Origin: Allomyces arbusculus
Lineage: Eukaryota > Blastocladiomycota > Blastocladiomycetes > Blastocladiales > Blastocladiaceae
Direction: 5' to 3'
NCBI GenBank assembly: GCA_027604705.1
Contig: JADHYV010000021.1
Coordinates: 62,001-126,000 of the forward strand
DNA length: 64,000 bases
Part shown: piece after piece, positions 11,492 through 23,709 of the stretch
Position numbering within the stretch: position 1 is the stretch's first letter
How the letters are laid out: every line of letters starts with the position of its first letter
Translations under genes and position numbers: made by a program
The notes under the pieces: generated by a model
Database searches by the model: none
The model's input: only the letters and a program-made list of their open reading frames with translations
Told to the model about the DNA's origin: nothing

Positions 11492-13311
11492 ATGGTCCAA
11501 CCCGACGTTCCTTTGATCCACACCACCCAACGCAACGATACACTTGGCTCTGTCCTCGCGTCTGCGTCGCCCATCGAGACGCGGCCCAATTCGCCCAATG
11601 AATCCGTCGTTGGCCCTTTCCCCAATGCTGCGGCGCCGTGGCACCCGCTCGCCAAGGATATCGAGGCCGCGTGCAAGGACGAGGTCGACGATTGTGGGAA
11701 TGAAACCGATCAGCTTGCTCCCAAGGTGGCGCGCGCCAAGGAGCGGTCGGCGATGTTGCGTGTCGCATGGCTCGGTTTCGGTACGTAGTGCAAACAGCAT
11801 GGGTGGGCCTGATCGGAGTGCATTTGTGCTTGACGGCATTTCTTCGACTCTTACCAACAGGCTTCCTGTGCATCCTTACGGCCATCAACGTCGTGTCGAC
11901 AAATGTGACGGTGCTCTACCCAGACCAAGGCTTCAACTCGCTCGCGACGCTGTATTTCTGTTTTATCATCGGCAGCCTGCTCGCCCCCATTTTCACGGCC
12001 CGCTTCCCTCCCTGGCTCATTTTCGTTGTTGCGGGCTGCTTCTACACCGTGTTTGACGCGTCGCTGAATTGGGGCGTCGTCCCCATGTTTATCTTCTCAG
12101 CCCTGATCGGGATCGCCGCCGGTACGTCTAATCCTTGCCTTGGCTGTGTTCAAGATTGCAATTGACTGATTCTCCACCGCATTTTAGGGCCGCTTTGGGT
12201 CGCCGAGGGCTCATACGTGACAGCCACGGCCAAGGCGTCGGGTGTGCCGATTGGCAAGCTTACGAGCGTCTTCCTGACTTTTTTCACGGCCAACATGACC
12301 GTCGGCAACGTGATTTCGCTGGCCCTGCAGCGGCTCGGCGTGTCGCGCGCGACCATGCTGTACGTGATGGCCGGCATTTCCGGTTTTGGGTCGCTGTGCC
12401 TCGCGTTTGTCCCGACCCCGCCGCGGTCCGCAGCTTTGGCATCGACGCCCGCGGAGGTCGAGGTGTCACTCATGACCAAGATCAAGGGGATCGGCAAGCT
12501 CTTGACGCATCGGCCCATGGCGGCGCTCATCCCGCTCATCCTGTGGAACGGCGCCGTCAACACGCTCGCGTTTGCCAACTTCCCGTCTTTCCTGCCCGCA
12601 GCACTGCTCGATGCACGGCCCGAGGCTCTGCCGCTCATGTTCATCGCATACGGCGCGATCGCTGCGCTCGGGTCGCCCTTGTTTGGCCGCGCGTACGACC
12701 GTGCGGGTTTGCGCCCGCTGATGGCGCTTGTCGCGTTAATTTCGACGGCCATGTTCACTATGACCTATGTCGTCATTCTGTATCTGCCGACGTTACTGCC
12801 GCAGCGTGACGACGGCACGACCGACGTCGACGCGCATTATGGCACGATTGTCGCAATCCTGGTCCTCGCCGGGGGGTTCCTTGGCGCGCTCGACTCGATC
12901 ACAACCGGCACCATGAATTTTGTGCAGTCGGCGTGGTTCCCGGACGGCACCGAAACGGCGACCGCGTTTGCCGCGTCGCGCGTCGTCATGTGCGCCGGTT
13001 TTGTGCTGCTCGCACTCGTGTCGAACACGGGCGTCTGGCAGGTCGTGCTCGCACTCAACCACGCGCTCATGGTCGTGACACTCGCTTGCATGGCGTGGCT
13101 CATCTGGTGGACGCCGTACGGGTTGTCGCCGAGCGAGATGCGCGGCGTATTGAAAAGCGATATGGTGGCGGTTGCGAGCGCCGATGAGGCTGATGGCGCG
13201 GACCTCATGGAGACGAAGTCGCCCTTAATGCCGCTGGCTGCGCTGGGATCGCCCTACGCAAGGGACGCTCCGTTGATGGATGCCGCTGGAGTCAACGACA
13301 AGGACAATTGA
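11492..13311 (+). CDS. UNC-93-like MFS membrane protein 2
   Basis: Close paralogue of the preceding gene, 557 residues. Exons are 11492-11780, 11861-12121 and 12188-13311, with the same splice positions and phases; exon 2 is 261 nt in the first three members of the array. Conserved landmarks are MVQPDVPLI at the start, RSAMLRVAWLGFG at TM1, YPDQGFNSLATLYFCF, WVAEGSYVTATAKASGVPIG, and TTGTMNFVQSAWFPDG between late transmembrane segments. The C-terminal tail is longer than that of gene 1 and ends in KDN. The second intron is 66 nt and has an in-frame stop. The role is membrane transport or channel regulation by family; the substrate is unknown. Confidence 0.84.
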
Positions 13312-14219
13312 ATGAACAAAAAAGCTCCTGCGTTTCATTTGAATCAGCATTTTAATTGCGTTTTGCTACTGAGAGACGTGGATCAGCCAGCTTCACCACA
13401 AGGCTGGGGCTGATATCTGCGACCGCCTGGCCCAGCAGCATCAACACAAATGATCAAACTATTGGGCCAACACTCAGTAATCAAGACTCGCCTTTCTTCT
13501 CCACCCGAAAATTCATCGTGCCGGTGCCGGGAAAAGCCGGTGATTGCTTCCACAAGGGCCGGCGGAGCTGCCAAAGGGTTGTCAGAAGGCTAATCTCCCA
13601 GGCCAATTTTGAGGGCGCGACCGGATCTGCATTGTTCTCGGCCCTTGCGGTGCGGATTGCGTGCACACTCGCGTGTTCCATTTCTCTCTGGCTGGCGCAT
13701 GCATGGCTTGCATGTGCGCAAAAGTTGCCGGCTCCCCGTTGCTATGAATTTGCTGCTTGCCGCCCGTTCGGGCCGTGCCATTCCTCTTCAAGACGCGCGC
13801 GCGCACCCCCACACGACACCTGAGCGAGACTCATCGTCTCGTTGCTGCGGCCGGCGTTGAGCCGCACTCGCCATTCGCCCGTTTAGCGCACGGTCGTTGT
13901 TGACGGATGTGCTATTGCGTTGTTTCACCCAAAACGACGCTTGTCGCACTCCCTGTCCAATTCCTTGGCGTCCCCGCGCGAATTCTGTGAGAAGGCATTT
14001 GAAGGCGCTCGAAGGCGGTTGTTGATCAGGCCTTTCTTCTTGCTCAGGCCAATTTGGTCCGGCTGTCGACGTGCACCATTCAAAAGCGACCTTGCCCCGC
14101 AATGTTGGGCCTCCGTATCGACTGCTCTCTTGACCGCTTCCCTCTCAAGACCTGTCGTCCACTCGCGCCGCACGCCGACATCCATCTACACCATTGTCGC
14201 AATACTGGAACCGACGGGC
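13312..14219. other. Intergenic, UNC-93-like genes 2 and 3
   Basis: Contains promoter block B for the third UNC-93-like gene. Open frames here have no recognisable motif, and I see no RNA gene. Confidence 0.5.
13817..13835 (+). promoter_or_regulatory. Shared promoter block B, copy 2
   Basis: Exact copy of the 19-mer at 11116-11134, about 403 bp before the start of the third UNC-93-like gene. Confidence 0.45.
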
Positions 14220-16042
14220 ATGGTCCAACCCGGAACGCCATTAATTCAAACGACGCAACACTACGACGATCCGCATGACCTGTGCCTACCATCAGCGTCC
14301 CCCATCGAGACGCGACCCAGCTCTCCTGTTGGATCCGTCGACGGCCCATTCTCCGAGGCTGCAAAGGAAGGAGCGTGGCATTCGCGGGCCAAGGAAGGTG
14401 ACTTGATGCTCAAGGTCGAGGACGGCGATCATGGCAGCGAGGACGATGCGCCTGCGGTAAAGCGCGCACTTGAGCGATCAGCTATGCTCCGTGTCGCGTG
14501 GCTCGGATTCGGTGCATATGTTTCCGACTTTCGCATCGTGGGTTGGTGACAAATCAAACTGTCGACTGATCATAAACTTTGGCTCCGATTTGTTCAGGAT
14601 TTCTTTGCGTTTTGACGGCCATCAACGTCGTGTCGACCAACGTCACGGTTCTCTATCCCGACCAAGGGTTCAACTCGCTCGCGACTGTCTTCTTTTGCAA
14701 CATTCTCGGCAGTTTGCTCGCGCCGCTCTTAAATGTTCGGTTCCCTCCGTGGCTCATTTTCCTCGCCGCGGGCGGCCTTTACACGGTGTACGATGCTGCG
14801 CTCAACTGGGGCGTCGTGGTCATGTTTGTGTTCTCGGTCCTGATTGGATTCGCCGGCGGTTCGTAACACTCCCAAACTGTTGTCCAACACTTTCCTTAAT
14901 ATAAGGCTCACTCTCCACCCTATTTTGTTGCGTGTCTAGGGGCGCTGTGGGTCACCGAGGGCGCGTACGTGACGGCCACGGCCAAGGCGTCGGGTATGCC
15001 GATTGGCAAGCTGACGAGCATCTTCTTGACTTTTTACACGGCCAACATGACCGTCGGCAACGTGATTTCGCTGGCCCTGCAGCGGCTCGGCGTGTCGCGT
15101 GCCAACATGTTGTACGTGATGGCGGGCATTTCCGGATTTGGGTCGCTGTGCCTCGCGTTTGTCCCAACCCCGCCGCGGTCGGCCGCCGTCGCTGCGGTCC
15201 AGACGACCGCGGAAACGTCGCTCGTCGCCAAGGTCAAGGCGATTGCCGCGCTGATCACGCGGCGGCCCATGGCGGCGCTCATCCCGCTCATCTTGTGGAA
15301 CGGTGCCGTCCAGTCGCTCGCGTTTGCCAATTTCCCAACATTCTTGCCCGCGGCATTGCTCGATGCGCGGCCCGAGACGCTGCCCATGATGTACATTGCT
15401 TATGGCGCATTTGCCGCGCTCGGGTCGCCGCTGTTCGGGCGCGTCTACGACCGCGCGGGCCTGCCGCCCGTCATGGTCCTGATGACGCTCATTGCCACAG
15501 TCATGTTCGCCATGACCTATCTCGTGATCCTGTACCTGCCGACGCTCCTGCCGGTTCGCGCTGACGGATCGCTCGACGTCGACACGCACTACGGGACCAT
15601 CGTCGCTATCCTGGTCCTCGCCGGCGGGTTCCTCGGCGCGCTCGACTCAATCACGACGGGCACGATGAATTTTGTGCAGTCTGCGTGGTTCCCAGATGGT
15701 GCCGAGACGGCAACCGCCTTTGCCGGGGCGCGCACCGTCATGTGTATCGGTTTCGTCTTGCTCGCGCTCGTCTCGAACACAGGAATTTGGCAGGTCGTGC
15801 TCGCGCTCAACCATACAATCATGGCCGTGGCACTCGGGTGCTTGGTGTGGCTCGTGTGGTGCACGCCGTACGGCCTGGCTCCGGCGGAAATGCGTCGCGT
15901 GTTGCGGGACCAGGCGACGGGAGTGGAGGACGACCATGACGACGAGGACAAGGTGGATGGCGTCTTGTCGGGGCAGCAGGGCAAAAGTCTGGGGCCAGAC
16001 CGGCGTGGGGAAGACGCGTCGGCGTTGCTGGCTGGCGAATAA
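14220..16042 (+). CDS. UNC-93-like MFS membrane protein 3
   Basis: Third paralogue, 551 residues. Exons are 14220-14511, 14598-14858 and 14940-16042, all splice phases equal to genes 1 and 2. The start MVQPGTPLIQTTQ aligns with the neighbours. TM1 begins at RSAMLRVAWLGFG; YPDQGFNSLATVFFC and WVTEGAYVTATAKASG are the conserved blocks. The acidic, charged tail ends LLAGE. The stop codon lies inside an AATAAA (16038-16043), so a poly(A)-type signal overlaps the end of the gene. Function is as for its paralogues; the substrate is unknown. Confidence 0.84.
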
Positions 16043-16043
16043 A
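16038..16043 (+). terminator. AATAAA overlapping the stop codon of UNC-93-like gene 3
   Basis: The hexamer spans the last Glu codon and the TAA. A similar stretch, ttgctggcaaataaagg, occurs after the next gene at about 18278-18294, which suggests a shared 3'-end signal. Use as a poly(A) signal is inferred. Confidence 0.35.
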
Positions 16044-16496
16044 GGAGCTCGCTGGGGTCGTTGGTTTCGAGAAGTGGTCGTTGCTCGTCGTGCAAAATGT
16101 GAACTAGCATGGACCTGAACAATCGGTATTTCTTGCACCTGGCGAATTTCCCCGGTGTCAAAATGGCGTTAGTGACGATGGTGGTCCGGTACTGGTTGGC
16201 TGCCGGTGGACAATACTGTGGCAAGTGGCGATGACATATGCGCGCTCCGCCAAGGCCAGAGCGCCTCCGATTGCAACATCGACTGTCCCTGTTGCTCGAG
16301 CAACACCCGGCCGGCCCGTCGTGAACGACGGAATGGCCGCTTCTGTGTGCCGCGAAGCGCAAGGGGCAGCTTCAAAAGGATTACACACTCGCCCCTTTTG
16401 CAGCACGACGTGAACCACACAGTACAAGCGCAGCAGCACTTGTTTCACCCAAGACCCGCACACAACTTGACGCATTTCCACCATCGGTCGCAAAGA
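16043..16496. other. Intergenic, UNC-93-like genes 3 and 4
   Basis: A 454-bp spacer with the promoter of the fourth UNC-93-like gene. I did not find the promoter blocks seen before genes 1-3, and nothing else is recognisable. Confidence 0.5.
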
Positions 16497-18157
16497 ATGA
16501 ATCGAGTCTCAATTAGTCAAGACGAAGACGCAACGCGTGCGAGCATCGCGCTGCTGCCACACGACAATACAACCGATCACGATTTGGCGACAGTAAATTG
16601 CGACGCGCAACGTATCAGCGGCAAACTCGCAGAGCCCGGTCGCGTCGCCAAATCGTCGGACAAGGACGTTGAGATACAGTTCGATGAGCCAGAACCAGCG
16701 GGTGGCAATGCCGACGCGCGAGCGCCCGAAGAGTCAACGCCAACCATGTCGAAACGGCGGGCGACTTTTCAAGTTATTTGGCTCGGCATCGGTACACCGC
16801 CTTGATCCCTGGACTGATGGGAAGGGGATTTGTCGTGGCAGCCTGCAACGTCGGCTCACCAACCACGTCACGCCGCAAACCGCTAGGTTTTTTCCTGATC
16901 TTTGTCGCTTTCAACGTGGCTGAAAGCATGATCACGACGCTCTACCCGTCGCAGGGCTTCAACATCCTCGCCGTCATCTACGCGTCCTTCACGTTCGGGT
17001 CCATGGGCGCGTCTTACCTGACCCCACGCGTTGACGTGCGCATCCTGCTCGTCCTGTCCGGTGCCGCCTACGCCATCTTCATCGCCGCACTGACGTGGGG
17101 CGCCGTGGCCACTTTCATCACCGCAGCGATTGGCGGGATCAGTGCTGGTGTTCTCTGGATCCACCAGGGCGCTCTCGTCACGGTTCAAGCTGCCGCATCC
17201 AATGTGCCAATCGGTCAGCTGACCGCCGTCTTCCTGGTTCTGTTCGAATCCACCACTATTGTTGGAAACCTCGTCTCGTTTGCTCTCTTGCGGTCGGGCA
17301 TGTCGCGGTCCACCGTCCTGGCCATTCTCTCCGCGACGGCTGCTGTCGGCGCTGTGTGGTTCGCGTTCCTGCGGCCGCCGAATAACGGGATCTTGGCGGT
17401 GCCAGACTCCGGGAGTGACCAGTCACTCGCTGCAAAAATGCGCGCGATGGTGCGCGTCGCGCGCGCACGGCCCATGGCGGCCGCACTGCCGCTGATCTTG
17501 TGGAATGGCGCGCTTACGACGCTCGCATTCGCCAACGTGCCCACATTCATCCCGCCGTCGATCCTCGCAAGTAATCCGGAAACGCTGCCGCTCATGTTTG
17601 TCACGTTTGGTGTGGCCTCGGCCATCACGGCCCCCACCGTCGGTAAGGCCTACGACGCGTGGGGTCTTTCGCCGCTCGTCTGGGGCTGTACGATCGCAGG
17701 CACGCTCGCGTACGGTGCGGCCTACGCGGCGATCCTGGCCGTCCCGCACATCACGGCCAACTTCGCCGCGACGCTCACCGTCCTGGTTGCAGCCGAAACT
17801 TTGATGGGGGTCATGGTCGCGGGGACGAACTGCCTGATCAATGTGATTCTGTCGGCGTGGTATCCGGATGGTGCAGCAGCGTCGGCCGCGTTCTCGGCGT
17901 ACCGCGTCGTGTTTTGCACCGGTTTTGTCCTACTCGCGCTCGTGAGTAATGCGGGCGCGTGGCAGGCAGTCATGGCGCTAAACCATGGATTGATGCTGGC
18001 GGCCGTCGGGTGCTTGGTGCATCTGATCTGCACAACGCAGTTCGGTCGCCGACCGCACGATTTGGCGGCTGGTGGGGACGAGGAAACGGGGCGGCGGAAA
18101 GTGGTGGAGGGTGAAAGTGGAGTGGAGGAGGACCGGTTGTTCATGGGGAGCGCGTAG
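16497..18157 (+). CDS. UNC-93-like MFS membrane protein 4 (divergent)
   Basis: Most divergent member of the array, 521 residues, two exons (16497-16791, 16887-18157). The first intron is at the same site as in genes 1-3 (WLGIG|FF). The second intron is absent: the Gly-rich GISAGVLWIHQGALVT segment is uninterrupted. The start MNRVSISQDED gives a polar acidic N-terminus like the paralogues. Shared motifs are LYPSQGFNILAVIYASFTFG, ARPMAAALPLILWNGAL and SAWYPDGAAASAAF. The 3' part is the source of the truncated copy immediately downstream. Substrate unknown. Confidence 0.82.
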
Positions 18158-18824
18158 AAGATGGTGAAGTGCGTGGATGGGTGTGCATTGTAGAACGTCA
18201 CGCGCGCGTCGTGACATGAACAGCAGCAAGTTGGCGCGTCTGTCATTGAGCAGGAACAAGCGTGGACGACGAGTTGCTTGCTGGCAAATAAAGGCAAAAG
18301 GACCTATAAGCGTTGTAAGGAGTTGGTGGTTGGTCGTGCTAGTCATGCGAGCGGATGGGCAGTCGGCATTTTCTACCTGTCAAATCAGCGCGAAAGCTGC
18401 GTTGGTGATGGCGGTGGGCAGGTCGAGAATCCTCTGGCAAGTGCCAACTCAGCGCTTCCGCTGAGGTAAAGACCAAAAAAATTCATGTCGCTGAGTAAAG
18501 ATTAAGCGGATATGATTTGCTGGCTGGCGAGAATTCGGGGGGGGGGGGGGGGTTGGACTTCTTCCATTACACGTTGTACGTGTCGTTTCTGTTCTCACGG
18601 CCGCACCTGTCTAAACAAGGGTAATTTCGCTTCTGCATGCTGAAAAGTGCAAACGGCATCCTCAAAAGGTACGCATCCGCCCTTTCACTTGATCGTATCC
18701 AGAATTGATCACACCGCTCATGCACGCGCTACCAGCTGTGTCCAAGCCATCATTTCTCTCCGTGACTAACAACTCGACGCATTCCAACTCAGCATCATAA
18801 CATGGTCCTTGCATTGTCATCCTG
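18158..18824. other. Intergenic with G16 tract
   Basis: Contains an AATAAA at 18287-18292 (possible poly(A) signal of the fourth UNC-93-like gene) and a run of 16 G at 18537-18552. No gene is recognised. Confidence 0.5.
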
Positions 18825-19189
18825 TCGGACAACGCGCTCGATACCACGATCAGTGAGCCGGAACTAGCGCAAGTCAACGAGTCGATGCTCGCGAACGGTG
18901 CCGCCTATGCAGCCATCCTGGTCGTCCCGCACATCACGGCCAACTACGCCGCGGCGCTCGCGGTCCTCGTCGCGGCGGAGACGTTGATGGGAGTCATGGT
19001 CGCGGGCACGATCTGCATCTTGTGGGCGTGGTACCCAGAGGGCGCGGCAGCGCCGGCCGCGTTCTCAGTGTTCCGCGTCGTCTTTTGTGCCGGGATTTGC
19101 GCGGGATTTATATGGCGGTCGCGCGGCGAAAAGAGGTGAACGGCGAGGATGGCGTGTTGGGGGACCGGTTCGTCACGGAGAGCGTGTAG
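18825..19189 (+). pseudogene. Internally deleted UNC-93-like relic
   Basis: Decayed copy of UNC-93-like gene 4. Bases from about 18825 to 18882 resemble the end of its first exon (the gatgagccagaacc region). From 18885 the reading jumps to its late transmembrane region: GAAYAAILVVPHITANYAAA corresponds to the segment encoded from about 17716, and VAAETLMGVMVAGT is identical. The central part, most of the transporter, is missing. A few later indels break the frame before a final stretch (19171-19189) that matches the last codons and stop of gene 4. Non-functional as an MFS protein; it probably arose by tandem duplication followed by deletion. Confidence 0.8.
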
Positions 19190-19286
19190 AAGGCTTGTTC
19201 ATTCGTGCGGCGAGGAGGAAGAGGGCAAAATTGCAATGGAGCAAAAATGGCGTGTATAATCGATCTTGGATTTTCCCCCTGCGGCG

Positions 19287-22200
19287 CTATGAGGCTGCCG
19301 GCACCGCGACCTGGAACTCGACGAGCCGCGCGAGCCGTAACTGCGACTCGGCCGCGACACGGGTGACGTGCGCGAGCAGCGTCCACGGCTCGGCGGCTGC
19401 GCCAAGGAAATGCACTTGCACGTCGCGCGCGCCGTTTGCGGGAATCTACACCGCGCAACCTCCATCAGCTTCACATCTGCAATACCAACGCTGAGAAAAA
19501 CCATACCTGAGCGAGTGTCACGACTGGGTTCCCAAGTACGCGGAACCGCGCGTCTGGCATGACCTGCAACAGCATACTCTGCGGCGCGTCGGCACGGTTA
19601 TGTGCCGTCAGCGTGACGACCTGCACGTGCGGTGTCGCGGGCGCGCGGTGGACGGCAACGAGTGTCACGTCGAGCGACTGCTGCCAGAGAACGGGGACGT
19701 GCTCGGGCGCAAACTCGAGCGCGCCGAGGTCGAGCACGCCGTGGTGTCCGTCCTTCTACACGACAATACTGTGAGTTCAATGCCGCCCGAAGTAGAGCGC
19801 GGTTACAAAGCCACGTACCGATTCCCACGTCGCTTTCACGTGCTCGAGCACATGCTCCTTTAACCAAAAACACATTGTCCGCTCGCGCCAATCCGCCCTG
19901 ACCTGCCCATGCTTGGTCAAAACAAACTGTTTCGCCTTGAGTGCCGGAATCGTCTTCCCCAACTCCCTCTCATTCCACGCGCACCGGGGCACACGGACGA
20001 CGCATCGCGCCGTCGCGTGCGGCGCGACCTCCACCTTCTCGCCGCCACTCCATTTGACCTCCACCGTGGCGCCATGCGCATTGCGCACATCCACGTGCAG
20101 AAGCGCCGTATCCGCCGCGTCGGGCGCGAGGGTTGCGTCTACCCCAACGACAGCGGCGCCATTCGCAACAGTCACGTCGAGCGCGGTCGCGAGCCGGCGG
20201 CGGAACGGCGAAGTTGCCGCGCCGTACGCGACGTGTACAGTGACACGGGTCGTGCCCGCCTTCCCGAACGCGATCAAGGGCACATCAAATAATGCCCCCG
20301 GCGCGATCGGCTTCTCGAAATCCACGACCCCCGCGCCGTCAGCAACCGCCAAGACCGCATGGTCGAGATCGTACCGGTCCGCGCGGTGCACGGCAGCCGC
20401 ATCAGCTTCGTCCAACCCCGTATCCGCAACCCGGTCTTCCACAAACCGCACGTCGAGCGCGGTAACCGGCAAGTTCCCCACATTCTGCAACTGCAATGTC
20501 AACTGTGTCTGTTGGCCCTCGAGCAGCGTCAAGCACTTGTGTGCGGCGCCGACCGCGCGCACACGGACGACGGGCATCGCGTCGACGACCGTCCACTCGA
20601 GCTTATCCCCGACTTCGGTGGCCGCAGGGGCAGACGGGCTGCGCAGAATTTCCACGGCCGTCTGCTTGATTCGCGGTTGTGCCGCGGGGACGCCCGACGC
20701 GAGCGTGCACTGTTCGACGACGCCGAAAATGCGGAATTCGCAGCCGAGAATGTGCAGGGTCCCGGTCGTAGTCGGGGTCGCGCGGAGGTCGACGCGTTGT
20801 CCGCCGTGCGCGGGCAAGGTCACGGTGCGCGGTTCCGGTTTGATCGCGACGGATTTCGAGGGGTCGACGATCAGAACCATTGATTCGAGCTGGACCGCGA
20901 ACGAGAAGGGGTTGACGAGATGGCATCGGAAGGTGACGGGTTCACCAGCGGCGAGGTGCACGGGGCCAGACGTTTTCTTGGTAAACGCCGAGTAGAGGAA
21001 GGGGTCTTTCGCCGCGGCCGAGGTCGGTTGCGCGGGCTGCTTGTGTGGTAGGAGGGACGGTGGCGGACTAGTTTGTACGAGGATCGTACGTAAATCGCAA
21101 ATAGGCACGAATCACAGACAGACCGATCCACGATGGAGAGCACGTACGGTACGAGCTCAAGCTTCTTTAGGAACGCAAACTGGCGCATCGGTTTCGCGCC
21201 TTCGAGCGGGTGCGCGGCCTTCGCCGACCGCTGCAACCGGGCCACCATATCCAACATCCCGTCGACCGACAGCATCCGCTGCAGTTTCTGGAAACACTTG
21301 ACCATGAGCACCGTCAATGACGCCGCGTCGTCGACGGCCTCGGCCAATTGCACGCACAGATCCAGCACGACCGTCTGCAGCACATCCCACCCGAGCGGTT
21401 CTTGCGCGAGCAGGCCGTAGAGGAACGCCAGCTTTTCCATGAGCTGGAACTGGGTCGAAGGGGCCACATGCGTGACCGCGGCGGTGGTCACGATCGCGAC
21501 GAGTACGCGCACGGCCAAGACAAGTGCGAGTGCCTGTTTCCGCGGGAACCCGAGCTGCGCAAACTGGCCCGCCGCACGGACGTACAGCGCGAGCTGGGTC
21601 CGCGCACCGGCAGCGCCAACGTGCGCGACTGCCGCGGTCACGAGCGCAGCCGCATCCAGAGGCGGGCGGTTCAAGTCGGCCATCATGGCTGCGAGCCGGA
21701 GGCCCAACTCGGCCGACAAGAGCGGCGCCTCGGCGCGGTCATAGTGCGCAATAATGTCGCGGAACTTGGCCTCCACATTAACTGCATCCGCGACCTTCAG
21801 CCACTCCTTGACAGCGGGCGGCAAACTGTCAAGTTTAGCCGCAGCGCCGGGGAGGACTTCGCGCAGGGCGAGCATCGCCGCGTAGAGCCCCTCGAGCGCC
21901 GACGCGAGCCAGAGCAGGTCGGTCGTGGCCTTGGCCGCGTCCATGGCTTCGAGGTACTTGTCAATGGCCGCGGGCAATTTGCCGGCGAGGAACAGCAGGT
22001 CAGCAACGAGTTTGGCGGCACGGCCGGGCGCGCGTTTCTTGAGTCGGGCCTCCTGCGTGACAAGAAGGCTCGCCGACGTCGGTTGGAAGACGGGCATGCC
22101 CGCTGGCGAGGCTGGCATGAGGGTGGCCGGCGCAGAACCGTTGCCGAGTGTCAGGTCGGCGTTGGTCGGAACGCCGTCAAAAGCGAGCGCGAGCGGTGGG

Positions 22201-22915
22201 GGCGAATGGATGACGGAGCGCACTTCGATCGCGGACGCCTACGAGACTGGGTGGTCAACTTGGGATCTGTGATATGCCTGTGCGAAGACAAGATACCGAA
22301 CCATATCCTGGAACTCGACGAGCAGCTGCGTGGCCATGTCGTGCACAAGCAGCACGAGTTCCTGGTGGTCGCCGAGCGGGACAAGCCGCACCGCGTCGGG
22401 CAATGCGCCGCCGTCGGGTGGTGGGGCCAGGGCAATGCAACGGTGCACGAGCGCGCCTGGGAACTTGGGCACGATATTGTTCTGGAACGTGGCAACGCAC
22501 TCGGCGACTGACGCGTCGGATCCGGCGTGCTCTTCGCCGTGCAGAATCCCAACAACCTATCGTCATTCCCCTGGTGAGAGCCGAACGGCGACGGGCTGGT
22601 TTTGGCGAGAAACGAGGCACGAACCACGAGCACGGCGCGCGACGCATGAAACTCGTCGAGGATCGCATTTTCGTCGTCGTGCTCCGTGACCACGTCGAGA
22701 CGTAGTACGCCGGCGGGGAAGGTTGGGCCAGCAAACTCGGCACGCTGCACGAGGTTGGCTTCGGGCGTGAGTGCGCTCAAGGGGACGGCAGCGGCGGCGA
22801 CTTGCAAGTCGTTGACGGCATCGTGGAAGGTCTTGCGCTTGATGCGGCCGACGGGCGCAGCGAGCACGCGCACCGAGCACCGGTCGAGGTAGAGGTGGTC
22901 CATCGGTGATGCCAT
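19287..22915 (-). CDS. TRS120: TRAPPII complex subunit Trs120/TRAPPC9
   Basis: Subunit of the TRAPPII complex, which activates Rab GTPases at the Golgi. Six exons on the minus strand: 22915-22621, 22507-22302, 22238-21124, 21067-19819, 19755-19507 and 19445-19287; the sum is 1091 codons including stop, so 1090 residues, close to the family size (about 1150-1290). The N-terminus carries CSVRVLAAPVGRIKRKTF and the FAGPTFPAGVLRLDV stretch. The centre has helical-repeat sequence around LLWLASALEGLYAA. After KDPFLYSAF the protein turns into beta-rich, immunoglobulin-like sequence, as in the family. The donor of exon 2 (22301) could instead be 22292. The gene diverges from the Arf exchange factor gene to its right across 794 bp. 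Confidence 0.85.
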
Positions 22916-23709
22916 CGTCGTTGGTGCTGGCGTTGGACGTGATGCTGGAGCAGGAGCTGGTGCTGTTGACGGTGCTGCTGGTCCTGTTTGTATCGAACCC
23001 GCTCCAAACGGCCCTCGCCGTGTATTGCCACTTCTTGCGACGGGTCTTGGTCGCCGTGCACGGGCGCGCCGTCGTCGTCGTCGCGGTCGGGGTCGCTGAT
23101 GGCAGCATGACGGAGTTGGCGGTGGTGGTGGCGCGTGTGGGCGTTTGAACAGGCACCCGAGTCTTCGGCACGCTACACGTGAGCGCGCAACACGAGCGTC
23201 GCTGCCACGGTCATGTCACTCTCTCCAATCGTTGCTGGCTCGACCGGCGGCGACCCCGCCAGCAACAACGGCCAGCAACCAACGACGAGCAGAACGGGAG
23301 GTTGCAACGGTGGAGAGGAGGGAATTGGACGGCTTCGCTCCTCAGCCACGTCGGGCGGGCAGACGGTGCGCAATGAGCGACTGGGCGTCTGTTCAACATC
23401 TCCCAGACAAGCAGCACGAAGCGTCTGAGTGTTCGTCGCGGCCACGTGCATGCAAGGTCAAGCCACGGCCACGTCGATCGTGGCAACCAGCCGCCAACTG
23501 ACCGGACCAGCGTCCTTCTGCCACCAATCACCACCTCCACCGCGACGGTCGCCGTCGCCGCAGCTGCCAGCGCGATCATACTCGCGACGACGACTGCGTG
23601 GCTACCGTGCCGACCCGTACGCGTAACTCCCCGCACTCTACCGCGCGCCCGCCGCGCTCGCGATCGCTGCAAGCACCGAGCTCCCGATACTGCTGGGACG
23701 CGCTGCACC
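22916..23709. other. Divergent promoter region, TRS120 and GBF1/Gea gene
   Basis: A 794-bp spacer between two divergently transcribed trafficking genes. It must hold both promoters. No conserved site is recognised; open frames here continue in frame upstream of the Sec7 gene but lack domain content. Confidence 0.55.
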
